A stretch of DNA of 64,000 bases from Chara braunii. Its lineage: Eukaryota; Streptophyta; Charophyceae; Charales; Characeae. Both the position numbers and the translations under genes were made by a program. Location of the stretch: NCBI GenBank assembly GCA_003427395.1, contig BFEA01000005.1:4157269-4221268 (forward strand), in the 5' to 3' direction. Numbering within the stretch: position 1 is the stretch's first letter; the number at the start of each line of letters is the position of its first letter. This document shows, piece after piece, positions 46,887-58,413 of this stretch. The notes under the pieces were generated by a model. It searched no databases. It had not been told where the DNA came from and was given only the letters and a program-made list of their open reading frames with translations.

Positions 46887-47004
46887 GTCCTTCAGGACAT
46901 CCGTTAAAATCGGAACGATTTAGAGAAGGTTAGCATGGCCCCCGCGCAAGGACGACACGCATAAAACGGGGAGAGTCGGGGCGCTCTGGCGTTTTTTTTT
47001 TTTT
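46887..47004 (+). ncRNA. U6 snRNA-like sequence in LTR B (3' copy)
   Basis: Same module as 40944-41057 with a few more substitutions: GTCCTTCAGGAC hairpin, AAAATCGGAACGAT, TTAGAGA instead of ACAGAGA, TTAGCATGGCCCC and GCGCAAGGACGACACGCA kept, ending in 13 T. Presence in both LTR copies shows that the U6-like cassette was part of the LTR when the element inserted. Confidence 0.7.
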
Positions 47005-50000
47005 ACTTCCACCGTTCTGCTCCAGAAGGAGAGCTCACTGGAGGAAGTTGCGTTAGCAGCAGGCGCTGTAGGCCGGGCGCCGCACAGTCGGTCGCCTATT
47101 GGGACAGCGAACGAACTAGGACGAAAAAGGGGGCCGGGTACGTTCAAAGTGAAAGAGAGAGGAGAGGGAGACGAAGTGTGGAGGAGACGAGCAGGGGAAA
47201 CGGCGGGCGCTGAACCAGAGTAGCGAGACGAAGTACAGCGGAGCAGAGCAGGGCACCGGGGAGCAAGGTAGAAAGTGGCGCGGGGAGAAGGGGATGAACC
47301 CGGACGGGGGGTAGTCGTCGGGTACATTCGAGGATCGGCACGGCGGAGTATGGTGGGGAGAGGTGAGGCGCTGGCAGTGAGGGAGGAGGAGCGGCAACAG
47401 GCAGCGAACAGGCAGGTGCTACGAGTGAGAGGGAGCGCAGCGGGCGACGGGCGTCAACGCGGAGCAGCGATGTAGCAAGGCAGACCGAGGAGCGAAAGAA
47501 CTTGAACGGAATGCTGCGGTAGGTGCATGTGGCGCGAGGGAGTGAAGGTGGCAGCGAGTGAGCCAGGTGCAGGCGGAGGGAGAGAGGGCCGAAGGACAGA
47601 CTATAGCGGGGTGTTGTCGGGGCACAGAGGTGAGGCAGAGCGAGGTGAATGAACCCGGACGCGATATTGCGCCGGGTGCTTTCGATGGTGGAGATGGCCG
47701 CGGGGAGAAGGTTGGCAAGGGAAGTAAAGTCTATGTCCCGCTCGTTTCTCGACCAAAACTAGCGGGGAAAAGTGCTGGACAGGGGTTTTAAGGCCGGACG
47801 AGTAGGATCCTTAGGTTAGTTTTAGATGAAAGTTAGTAGGAAAGAAGTTAGCAGAGAAAGTTAGTGCGTGAAGAGATGGCGGGAGGGGCTATGGTAGAAA
47901 GAAGAAAAGTGATTTTTCCCACTCGATTCGTAACGAAATCGAGCGAGTGGAGAAGCTCAATTGGGGTCTGAACGTTGGTCGAATCCGACTGTGAGGTTAG
48001 CATTAGCAATAAGTTAGTAGATTTGGAGTTTGAAGGGAGAGTGAACCGAGACTTAGAAGGATGCTGGGTGCATTCGGTGGAAAAAACGTCGAACTCGTTT
48101 GTTTTACAACAGGTTTGGACAAATTAAAAGTCAAATCTGTGTTTTTTTGGGAGGGCGAACTCAAGCCCAATATTAGTTTTAGCATTTAATTGGTATAAAG
48201 GGAGTTAGTAGGGAGAAGTGGTTGCGTGGAGGGTGGAGATGGTGGAAACCGGGAAGGAAAAGATACGTACCTGGTCTCCCCCTCGGGGAGGACTCGTCCC
48301 TGGCTTGCACATTCGGGGAGCTCGACGTGAGCACAGGCCAAATTGTGGTGAAGTGGGAGGCTTTTATCCGCATGGCGATTGAGTGGGCTCGACCTAGGGG
48401 CGGATTGGCACGGAATGTATAGGGAGAGGTGGTATGTCTGGCTAACCTCATTAACGAACGAGGCTTCAGCGTGCAAGGAACATTCTAGTGGCCAGCTTTG
48501 CGGAGGGAATGACTGGTCATCTACTGTGTACCTTGCTAAAACAGTAGAAGCGGCAGGCCAGCTAAGTGAGAAGGCACACGAGGTTGCTGACTACTACACT
48601 GTGCACTCTACCGTACCAAGTGACTAGGGAGGTCCCATAGGCCTGAGAGTTTACCGGCGATCATTACACTGGGGTTGCGGCTGGTGGTCCAGGCGACGGT
48701 ACACAGTGCTGTAACTGGTTCGCTTGACAGTGCACAGATCAATTGCAGGTTGCTGGCGGCCGTTACTGTTGCTGGTCGCTGCATATTATGGCTGACTGAT
48801 GCACACTGCCCCATACTGCTGCATACTACGGGCCTGCTGCCGTATACTGCTGTGAATCGTTGTTGGTGGCTGCGTACTGCTGCTGGCCGCTTCACACTAT
48901 TGCATGTCGCTGCTGGCCGCTTTGCACTCTTGCGGCGTCTGCTGGATGTTGTTGGATGCTACTGCACGGTGTTGGGTGACAAGGTTGCAACTGTTGCACT
49001 CTTGTGATTGACTGTGCACGGTTGACTTGCTGCTGCTTCCTGTTTTTTTGCTATGCTGTTGTGCAGGGCTGTTGGGCATGCGAGCTGTTACAGATTGTTG
49101 AGTTGAACAGCAGGCACACGCTGTTGTGAGTGGTTGTTAGGCACGAGGTATTACAGAACTGTTGTTGTATTCTTACTGGGGCAGGACAGCGACATAGGAC
49201 TACTTCAGCTTAGGGGGAATGACTAGGCTTTATGTAAGTGTTATTTCTGCAACATGAGGAGACCCAAAGCTTGAGTGTGCTGCTACACGTTGCCAACAGT
49301 TTGACGAGGTATGGGGGAGAGGTGCACTATTGCCAGCAACGATACTGTTCGAGGCAGAGGTAGAGTAGACTAGGTAGCATGATCAGGCTTATGAAGGGGG
49401 TTATTGTTGTGACTTGAAACCTTGTCAGAATACCGGTTGTCAACAGTTTGACGTCAGTCTAGCGGTATTACTGCGTTTTGGCCACCATTGCGGGGCCCTC
49501 AGGCGCTTCAAGGTATCCAGGCTCTCTCCCGCAAGTCTGAGCGCACCCTTCTTGTATCTGAGAGACTAAATACTTCTCCTTGTGCCCTTCTTACTCTAAG
49601 TCTAGTCTACTGGTGCTGAGAGGAAGGCGACAAGCGGGATCGCAACCCGTAATCCGCGCCAAGGCCTCCGTGGGAGGTTCGCCCCACCGATTGCGGAAGC
49701 TCTGCCGGAACTCAGGAGGAGTTCTGGAGCCAGAGAACTGAAAGGTAATCATTTCTCCCCCTCTATATAAACCCAGTATAACCCCTATCTATACACCTCC
49801 CTATGTATTGATTGATTGGGCTCTATGCAACACTTACTTTGATTCTTGAATTGACTTTCAGGACACAAATCAGGCTGACTAAAGGAATGCCTGTATAATG
49901 GCAGTTTCAGTTTCTTTGATTGCCTGAAAGCAGATTGTCACAAGGAGTTGCATCAAGGGGAAGGTTGGGAGGAAGGCAGTCTTGCTTGTGATTGAACGGG

Positions 50001-50009
50001 TCTTATAGG

Positions 50010-50885
50010 GTCAGGCATTGTTTCTAAGATGAATGGCCTGACTGCTATGTTTTGTTTTGTTTTCTGAAGGACCAAGCATCGTTTCTAAGATGAATGCCTT
50101 GGTTGTTGTGTTTCTTTAATTCTGTCAGACATTGCTTCTAAGATGAATGGCCTGGTTACTTATTTTTGAGGGGAATTGCTTGTTTGACTTTTGAGGACCA
50201 TACATCGTTTCTAAGATGAATGGTCTGACTGCTGTTTTACTTGGGTGGTTTCTGAACAGTCTCTGGGTCAGACCCTGGGTACTCTGTTTTATGTGTGTGC
50301 TGAAAAAGGGGGAGCTGAGCATTGTTTCTAAGATGAATGACTCATCTCTCCTTGATTGTTTTATTCTGAGGGAGGATTCAGGGCCAGAGGACTAGACATT
50401 GCTTCTGAGATGAATAATCTAAGTTAAAGGCCTCAGGACTTATAATGAGAACCAAGGAATAAGATTCTCTATATTGTGATATATCTCCCTCTCTGCCTAC
50501 GGTTTACCGGGCAGTTCTATTTGACGATATATATACTTTTATACGAACAAGGCTAGTCAGGCATTGTTTCTAAGATAAATGGTCTAACTATAGTCTTATC
50601 ACAAGCGAAGAGAGTATAATCAAAAGTTATAAGTGAAGGTAATTTGGGCCGATCGAGTATTGTTTCTAAGATGAATGGATCAGTCCTACGCTCATTCTTA
50701 AAGATTAAGTTCAGAGAAGTATATATAATTTGGCTACTTAAACAGTTCAGGGCGACTAAGCATGGTTTCTAAGATGAATGGCTTAGTCATGTGCCCCAAT
50801 GGAGAGAAAAGTAGTTGTGCAGCCTGTTCGTGTATAATTAAGGCAGAGGGATGACATTGTTTCTAAGATGAATGACCAATCCCAA
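50010..50885 (+). repeat. Hairpin array B: about 10 stem-loops with TTCTAAGATGAA core
   Basis: The core ATTGTTTCTAAGATGAATG recurs about ten times. Outer stems differ: GTCAGGC/GCCTGAC (50010-50042), ACCAAG/CTTGGT (near 50083), GACTAAGC/GCTTAGTC (50754-50788), and GGGAT/ATCCC (near 50847). The hexamer TAAGAT is kept as in arrays A and C, but the closing stem is TTC/GAA here and CCA/TGG there. Spacer text between hairpins aligns with A and C. Confidence 0.75.
50487..50532 (-). repeat. Tail fragment of the hammerhead-containing unit
   Basis: CTCTCTGCCTACGGTTTACC, GGGCAGTTCTATTTGACGAT and ATATATA: the same end as at 52133, 58414 and 63690 (in that orientation), bordered by TATAT. Only the last 45 bp are present. 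Confidence 0.6.
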
Positions 50886-52132
50886 TGCCCTATAGTAGCC
50901 GGGAGTAAAGGGTTAAATAATTGAAAGACCATGAACTATTGTTTGCTAAATTGACTTGGGATGGCGAGAATACTTCCCTTTGTGGTTTGGGCTGCATGTG
51001 GCCGAGTGAGGTTACTACTTGGTCTGAGTTTTAGTTGACAGGTAGTTGCTTTGGAGGCTCGCCAGGTGCTAGAGCGATAGGAGTTAACTCAATTTCTGCA
51101 TTTTCTGGGCTAAGTTTTTTTATTTAGATCAGTTCTCGCATTTTCTGAGATCTTTTAGTATACTTGTTTTTTTATAAATCTTGGTAAGCTACTTTCCTTA
51201 CGGAAAGCGCTGCCGAAATTTCTGCAAATCTAAGGAGCTGGTCAAATTTCTGACTTTTCAAAGTTCCACTTGTCTAAGGTTCGTACATGACTTTGTAAAA
51301 ATCTGGAAAGTCTCATTTTCTAAAAGGGGTGTTGCCCAAATGTTTGCTAATTCAGGGAGTTAGACAAAATTGAACTTTGAAAAGTCAAAGACTATTTTTC
51401 GTTTCATATTCGGGCTGATATATATTCTGAAAAGACACTTTTCCTACGGGAAGCGCTGCCGAAATTTTCCTAATTTAGAGGAGATAGATTATATTTTGAC
51501 AGGTGGCGATTCTGGCGATCCACCCTGAATAGGGGAGATTCTGCCATTGGTCTACCTTTGCTTTGGGCACTGCTTGAGGGTAGACTTACGCTTAGTTAAT
51601 TAGGATGGTTTGAGTGAGATCGTGATATGGGGATTATTCTCCATGAATTTATAGATTTAGCCGTGGGTATTGACCTGTCTTGTGTTACAGGTCCTCTTGA
51701 TCGTGTTGATTCAGGATTTGGACTAGATTCAGCTTGTTCCTACGAGGATCATCTTCTGTTATCACTGATAACACGTCGGTAGTCGATTCGTCGGTTTACG
51801 ATTCAACTCCAATTTACTCCTGCCGCTCAATTGTTTTGTTGTGTTTTTACCCGGACTTTATTGAATGGTCATCCAACAGAAGTACCGAGTATTTATTTAA
51901 GAGTTGCACGAGTGAGGCTTGTATGGCTAAAGCGAGGGGTATGAGTGCGAGGAATGGTTGAAGTTGACCTGTGCGTGCACTTCTTGAAGAATCTTTGATG
52001 TGATTGCAGGTATGATTGTGGTTCGACTTCGGGATGTGACTGCCTGCGATTACATACTTATATGGCTGAGAGGAGTCCCGCTGTGACTCTGAGAAGTGAT
52101 CGTCCTATATAAATAAGCCTTATATATATATC

Positions 52133-52214
52133 GTCACAAACAGAACTGCCCGGTAAAACCGTAGGCAGAGAGAGAGAAGAGGACAACAAACGAGGGGCTG
52201 TGACAAACTGTATA
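52133..52214 (-). repeat. Partial copy (about 80 bp) of the hammerhead-containing unit in a TA tract
   Basis: CGTCACAAACAGAACTGCCC through GGGCTGTGACAAACTGT, flanked on both sides by TATATATA. It contains the hairpin CTGCCCGGTAAAACCGTAGGCAG-like segment (CTGCC/GGCAG, CGGT/ACCG). It lies at the same place in LTR B as the larger insertion in LTR C (58414). On the minus strand it begins at the 3' strand of ribozyme stem III (ACAGTTTGT). Confidence 0.7.
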
Positions 52215-52967
52215 TATATATATGTATATATATATATATGCCTTGGGTATGTGCGCGGCTTATTGAGATCGTGCGCAAGGGTTAGCCAGATTATGGCTCG
52301 AGAGAAAAGGGGAGATCCATTTTCATCCTTCGCTTTTTAGAGATTTTTATAGTTGGATGTTATAGTTTGTGGCAGCCGTCAAAGTCAAACCCCTTGATGT
52401 TCGACCCCACGACAACTTAAAGTTGTCTACTCAACCCCTCTGCACAGGATGCAGAAGAGGGTGTGGTCATCAACCGCGCATGGCGGTTGTCCAGCGTCGA
52501 GAGATTAACCCTCAAGGCGCGTGTCAGCCGACACTTGAGTGTCGAATGCGACCCTCGCGATTAACGGGGACCGCGTGAGTATGGGTACTACATAGTACGT
52601 CATCTTTGCGACTGCTTGCGTACGCTTGCATTGCAAGTCAATATGAGTTAGCCCTCCGTCCGCGCGATTTTATACTGAGTCTTGCGCGCGACGCTTACCC
52701 GATTTCCGCATCAGAGAGTTATGGGATGGCTACCAAGGGGCTAGGAGCGTTGTCGCGTTGTTTGTGTTGTGTCGTTTCGTGTGTGTGTGTTTTATTTTTG
52801 TATTCGTAAAGTGGTATGCGCGTGGTGTGTGGGATGTGTCCTAGTCGACCGACGTCGAGCCACCCTTGGGACCTCAGACCCCCAAGATGTCGGTTCGCGT
52901 GCGGGTCCGATAGGCGTATTACCGTGCGTACCCCGTATGCTACAGCGAATGAGAAACGCCCTCGGCT

Positions 52968-53247
52968 GGTCCACCTCTGCGATTGCAACCGAGTAGCTTT
53001 CGTACTGTGGACTGGTAGCTNNNNNNNNNNNNNNNNNNNNNNNNNNNNNNNNNNNNNNNNNNNNNNNNNNNNNNNNNNNNNNNNNNNNNNNNNNNNNNNN
53101 NNNNNNNNNNNNNNNNNNNNNNNNNNNNNNNNNNNNNNNNNNNNNNNNNNNNNNNNNNNNNNNNNNNNNNNNNNNNNNNNNNNNNNNNNNNNNNNGTCCA
53201 CCTCTGCGATTGCAACCGAGTAGCTTTCGTACTGTGGACTGGTAGCT
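52968..53247. other. Assembly gap of 175 N with identical 52-bp flanks
   Basis: The 52 bases before the N run (52969-53020) are repeated exactly after it (53196-53247). The paralogues in LTRs A and C have a single copy. The gap is therefore probably not real, or is a local tandem duplication. ORFs across the N are meaningless. Confidence 0.9.
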
Positions 53248-53912
53248 CGGCGGGGATACGCCCACCGAAGGGAGGTGACAACTCCCGTAAGGTGGAGGTA
53301 AGTTGTGCCTCGAGTAGGCCCTGTCCTGTCGTAGGGGCTTGCGAGAGGTATGGCTGGCACACTCGGCCGGAGCGGTTTTAGGAAGCTTCATTTGTGTGTT
53401 CATGACAAGGTTGGTCCGACTCCTGCGTGACGCGGCCGAGAGGGTCCCACGCTGCCAAGTGCGATGCCGGACCGATGCGCTCGACAGCGCTTATCTCTCT
53501 CGTTGCTGACCGGTTTTGAATGAGGAAAGACTTGATTCTGGGGTTTCATGATAAGGCGATTTTCATGGTGATGTTAGTTTTGGAGATAAGGAAGTGGGTC
53601 AGTCGGTGCAGAAAGAGAGGGTTGTGGGAGACTGTCGAGTAGTGGGATACAACGATTTTTGGAATTATTTCGTTTTAGCGATTCCTGTCAAGGATTAGAC
53701 AGGGAAGCGAGAGTCGCAAAAGTTTGGAGGATGAGCGAATCTGATGACAATATCGAATTTGAAAGTTAGTATGTGGGTTAGGTGGCACGAATATCAAGAA
53801 CTCCGGTCAGAGAGAGGGAAATTTTGAAATAGGCAATGTATCTTTGCGTGTTTTAGCGGAAGATTCATTCTTTTGCTCATCCCAGTGACAGACGAGATGT
53901 GAGGTCAGCCGC

Positions 53913-54666
53913 TGTTGAGCGCATCGGCTCCCACCTTTTTTGCAAAGGCAGGAGCCCTCCCGGCCATATCGCGCATGGGTAAAACCAAACAAAACCAAGA
54001 GACAACTTGGGAACGACCCTTAACAACCCCACGAACCGCCGGGACGATCGCGGTGCCGTTGTCCCTTCGCCGCTCTAGCCGGGTGTGCCAGCTGTATATC
54101 CCGCGGTCCCCTACGACAGGATAGGTTCCCACGGAAGAGGTTGTCACCACCCTTAGGGGCGTATCCCTACCGAGCTACTGACCCCCGCACGAAAGTTTTT
54201 AGATGTAATTGCAGAGGAAGGTCAGCCGAGGGCATTTGCTCGTTCGCTGTAGTATAGATACGCTTGGCTAACGCTAAGTGGACCCGGGTCCACTTGGCGT
54301 TTAACCGCGCGTACCTATACTACATCGAGCGAGCAAACGCCCTCGGCTGACCTACCTCTGCAATTGCATTTAAAAAATCTCGCATGAGGGTCAGTAGCTA
54401 GGTAGGGATACGCCCCTCAGGGTGGTGACAGCCCCTTAGGGATGAAAGATGTTCCCCGCGGGTACCTATCCTGTCGTAGGGGACCGCGGGTGCACCCGGC
54501 TATAGCGGCGAAGGGACGACTCGACCGTGACCGTCTTGGCGGCTCGCGGGATTATATCTTGCGTCATCCTTGAGTTGTCTCTTGTTTTCTTTTGTTTTAG
54601 TCCTGCGTGACATGGCCGGGAGGGTTCCCGCCCTTTCGAAAAAGGCGGGAGCCGATACGCACGACA
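53913..54666. mobile_element. 754-bp foldback element made of LTR-end sequence
   Basis: Absent from LTR A at the matching place. The two arms are reverse complements over nearly the full length: TGTTGAGCGCATCGGCTCCC at 53913 against the complement of GGGAGCCGATACGCACGACA at 54647-54666. The centre is GTGGACCCGGGTCCAC at 54278-54293. Each arm contains the terminal LTR block seen at 36010-36300 and 59630-59940 (CCCTCGGCTGACC, GGGATACGCCCC, TGTCGTAGGGG). A target duplication is not clear. No coding frame. Confidence 0.75.
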
Positions 54667-56099
54667 CCGGAACGCTGGAGATTTACCTGTTGGCCGATGC
54701 GATGCTCATCTTGTCGGCAGAGGATCGTACAGAGAGAGAGAGAAAAGGGTCGGTTGTCCGCAACCTATCGAGCGGGGGGCTATTAACAGTTGTCGCGGAG
54801 CGAACTAGAAGTCGAACTACTATGCCGAACTGCGAGGACTACTAACAAGAGAAGCCGAGAGGAGCATCGTTTAGCTGCACAGCTCAGTGTTCTACCGGAA
54901 CACTCCGATTTTGCTTAGCCAAGAGTGATCGAAGGAGCGAGGAGCGGGCCGCGAGGTGAAAGGCTTACCTGTTTGGCGGCGAGACGAAGGAGCGAGAAGA
55001 CGTACTACAACTTCAAGCTGCGCAGCAACTCGACGTACGAGGTACTGGCGTTCTCCCACTCGGCCTTCGTAACTTCGAATGAGCCTAGCCGTATAAACAA
55101 CTAGGTGTGCTCGACTAAAAATTGGGGGAGGGAAAGCGGCGTGAACCTGGCCAAACAATCAGCCCAGTGCAAGTAAGGAAGCTGGCAGGTAACAAGAATA
55201 AGGGGTAAGGAGAGTGGATCATCGAGAGAAGGAAGGACAACTTACCTAGCAAGCCGGTGATAGCACGAGTGAGCCCCAGGGATAAAAACTCATTTGTTGG
55301 ATCGAGGAAGTGTGCAGCTTGCTGAGTAAAGTTGCAGCAGACCAGCCGCAAGGATTGCAGATTCATTTGCTGGCCGGCGTGCCACTCATCCCATCAGCCT
55401 GCACATGCAGGGAGGCCAGCCACGAGAGTGCCGATTCAGTTATTGATCGACGCGTTGTTCATCCTACTGTACAAGATAGCTGAGGGCAAGCAACGAGGTG
55501 GTAAACCAACGTGTGGCCGGTATACTTTGAGTCACGAGCACAACGGAGAGGCTGAATTCTACAAAGAGGGGCCCTTGATGTGATTGGGAGGACTGCCTGA
55601 GAGTCAACAACTGACAGTTTGACTTCGGTTGACCGAGCTACTTAATATTTTGACCGCCATTGCGAGGCCTTCAGGCAACGAAGATCACAAGGCCCTCTCT
55701 TGCGATTTGTATCAGTCCCCTTTTTGTATCTCGAGAGTCTCAAACCCCTTATCTACTGTCCTTCTTACGCAGGAGGCAGGCGGGATTCCAACCCGTAGGA
55801 CCACGTCAAAATTATGTGAGGAGTCAGCCCACCGATTGCGGGAGCTCTGCCGAAACTCAAGAGTGCTGGAGGCAGAGAACTGAGAGGTAATTTTTTCCTT
55901 TCCCTCTATAAACCCTGTTATAACCCCTATTTGTACTTCTTACTATGTTTTAACCAAGTATATTGTCTTTATCCCTGCTTTTGTCTTTATGTTTGATTTC
56001 CAGAACACAAACCAGATTTAATAAAGGAATATTTGTACAATTTCAATTTCAGATTTGTTGTTTGACTGAAAGCACATTATTAAAAGGGGTTGCATATGG

Positions 56100-56880
56100 G
56101 GGAAAGGTGGGAGAAAAACTTTATTGCTCACGTTTGATCGGGTCAACCAAACGCCTGGAGAATTTCCACAAGATTGGACGGTCCGGTGCTATGTTTATTT
56201 TTGACTACCTGAAGGACCAGACAGGTTCCCATAAAATTGGGTGGTCTGGTTGCTTTGACTTGCGGGGGCTGCTTGTGTTTGACTGTCAGGGACAAAGCAT
56301 TTTTCCATAAGATTTGATGGTTTGGTTGCCTTGTTTCTTCGAGTTTTTTTGTGTTTTGTTAGTTGTAAAGGAGAGTTGGGTATGTTCCATAAGATTGAAT
56401 GACCCTGACTCTTTCTTGTTTTATCATGCGGGAGAATTCAGGCAAAGGACTAGACAGGTTCCCATAAGATTGAGCGCTCTGGTCTAGAGTCACGCACATG
56501 CTGAAACCAACGAGATAAATTTGTTTATATTTTTATATTATTTTACTTATGAACAGGCTAGTTAGACATTTTTTCATAAGATTGGATAAGCTAACTATAA
56601 CTTATCACCAACTAAAGAGAGTATAAATTAAAATAAACTTGTAGTAAGGAGGGGCAGATTGAACCTTGATCTAAGATGATCGGTTCAGTCATATGTTGTC
56701 GAAAAGACTAAATGATGACAATTATATATAACTTGGATGTTTAAACAGTTTGGGGCGACGGTTGGATACCTTAGTCTCATGCCTAAAGAAGAGAAAAGTT
56801 GTAACACCCTGTGTTTGTGTATACTCTATGGCTGAGCTAGACAGGTTCCCATAAGATTGAGTGGTCTAGCTTTACGCCTT
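56100..56880 (+). repeat. Hairpin array C: about 8 stem-loops with CCATAAGATTGG core
   Basis: It aligns with array A. Best stems: ACCAGAC/GTCTGGT (near 56215), TAGTTAG/CTAACTA (56559-56597), AGCTAGAC/GTCTAGCT (56835-56871), TGAACC/GGTTCA (near 56668). Differences from array A at the TAGTxAG stem are compensatory. Confidence 0.75.
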
Positions 56881-58413
56881 ATGTGAGTTGGGTATAAGGG
56901 ATAAATCACTGAAAGACTACAAACTATTGTTTGACCAAGTTGACTTGGGGCTTGTGAGATTACTTACCTTTGTGGTTTGAACTGCATGTGACTGAGTGAG
57001 ATCAATACTTAGTCCAAGTTTCAGTTTGATAGCTAGTTGTTTGAGATACTCGCTACGTGTTAGAGTTGTAGGAGTTGATTTCAATTCTTGCATTTTCTGA
57101 GCTAAGTTTATTTTACTTAGGCCAAGTTTTGCATTTTCTGGGATTTTTTGTTATACATGGCCTTGTATAAATCCTGGTAAGTCACTATCTCTACGGGAAG
57201 CGTTGCCGAAATTTCTACAAAACCAAGGAGTTAATTAAATTTTGACGTTTCAAAGTTCTGCTTCTCTAACTTCTATAATCAAATTGTGACTTTTCAAAGT
57301 TCTGTTTGTCAAACTTCTACATATTGCTTAATAAAAATATTGAAAGTCTCGTTTTTTAACGGGAATGCTGCCCAAATATTTGTTAATTCAGGGAATTAGA
57401 CAAAAATTGATTTTCAAAAGTCAAAGTTATTTATAGATATTCAACTTAGCTTTGTATAAATTTTGGAAAGCCACTTTCTCTACGGGAAGCGTTGCCGAAA
57501 TTTCAACATATCTAAGGACTTAGTTAAATTTTGTCTTGAAATAACTCAAGTCTAATGTTAGAGTTTATATCTGACTTCGTATAAATCTGGGAAGTATACC
57601 TTTCTAAAGAAGATGCTGCCTAAATTTTTATTAATTCCGGAAGTTAGACAAAATTTGACTTTCCAAAGTTAGATATTGTTTTAGTTTTCATATTTAAGTT
57701 AATATAATTTTTAAAAAAATATTTTTCCCACGAGAAGCACTGCCGAAATTTCCTTAGTTTAGTGGAGATAGAGAATATTTCGACAGGTGACGATTCTGGT
57801 AACCCACGTTGTATAGGGGAGATTCTGCTATAGGTTTACCTCGCTTTGGGCTCTAGCTTAGAAGTAGGCTTAGACTTAATTGCAGGAGAATCTTGAGTGA
57901 CAATGTGCTATGAAGAATTTCTTCCCCATAAATTAATAGTTAGCATTGGACATTAACCTGTTTTGTGTTGCAGGCCTTCCTTGGATATTTCGATTCAAGA
58001 TTGAGTCTAGTTTCAGCTTGATCCTACTAGGATCATCTTCTGTTATCATCGATAATAGGTCGGTTGCCGATTCGTCGGTTTACGACTCAACTCCAATCCA
58101 TTCTCACTAACCAACCTAAAAAGTCTTAACCCTGATGGTTTCTATTGTTTTATTAAGGTTTTCACCCGGCCTTTTATTGAATGGCTATGTAACGAAGGTG
58201 CTGAGTATTTATTTTTGGAAGGTTTGACAAAGGTTGGGGTTTGCATGGCCAAAGTGAGGGGTGCGGATATAAAGAATGGTTGAAGTTCACCCCGTGTAGT
58301 GTATAAACTTTTTGTTGATCCCTTGACGTGATTGCAAATATCCTTTGTTACAGATTTTGAAATTGACAGTCTCAATGTGATCGTGAGAATTGATCGTCAC
58401 ATATTCCCCTCTA

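Larger units (their letters stand above)
45747..53486 (+). repeat. LTR B, 3' copy, about 7.7 kb including N gap
   Basis: It starts TGTCGGCGCGAATACCC. It ends GCGCTCGACA at 53486, where LTR A sequence (GCGCTTATCTCTCTCG) resumes. TG...CA ends and GCGT/GCGC on the two outer sides of the 39799-53486 element suggest a 4-bp target duplication with one mismatch. The first 1.7 kb matches the 5' LTR. 49480-53486 matches LTRs A and C in order (GCGGGATCGCAACCCGTA block, hairpin array, CTGCCGAAATTT block, GTTATC palindrome, terminal block). 48700-49000 is CTG/TGC-rich. No gene. Confidence 0.65.

Noticed and set aside
52719-53403. ORFs of 135-213 codons spanning the N gap
   Set aside because: More than a quarter to almost half of each is N, and the flanks are a duplicated assembly overlap in LTR sequence.
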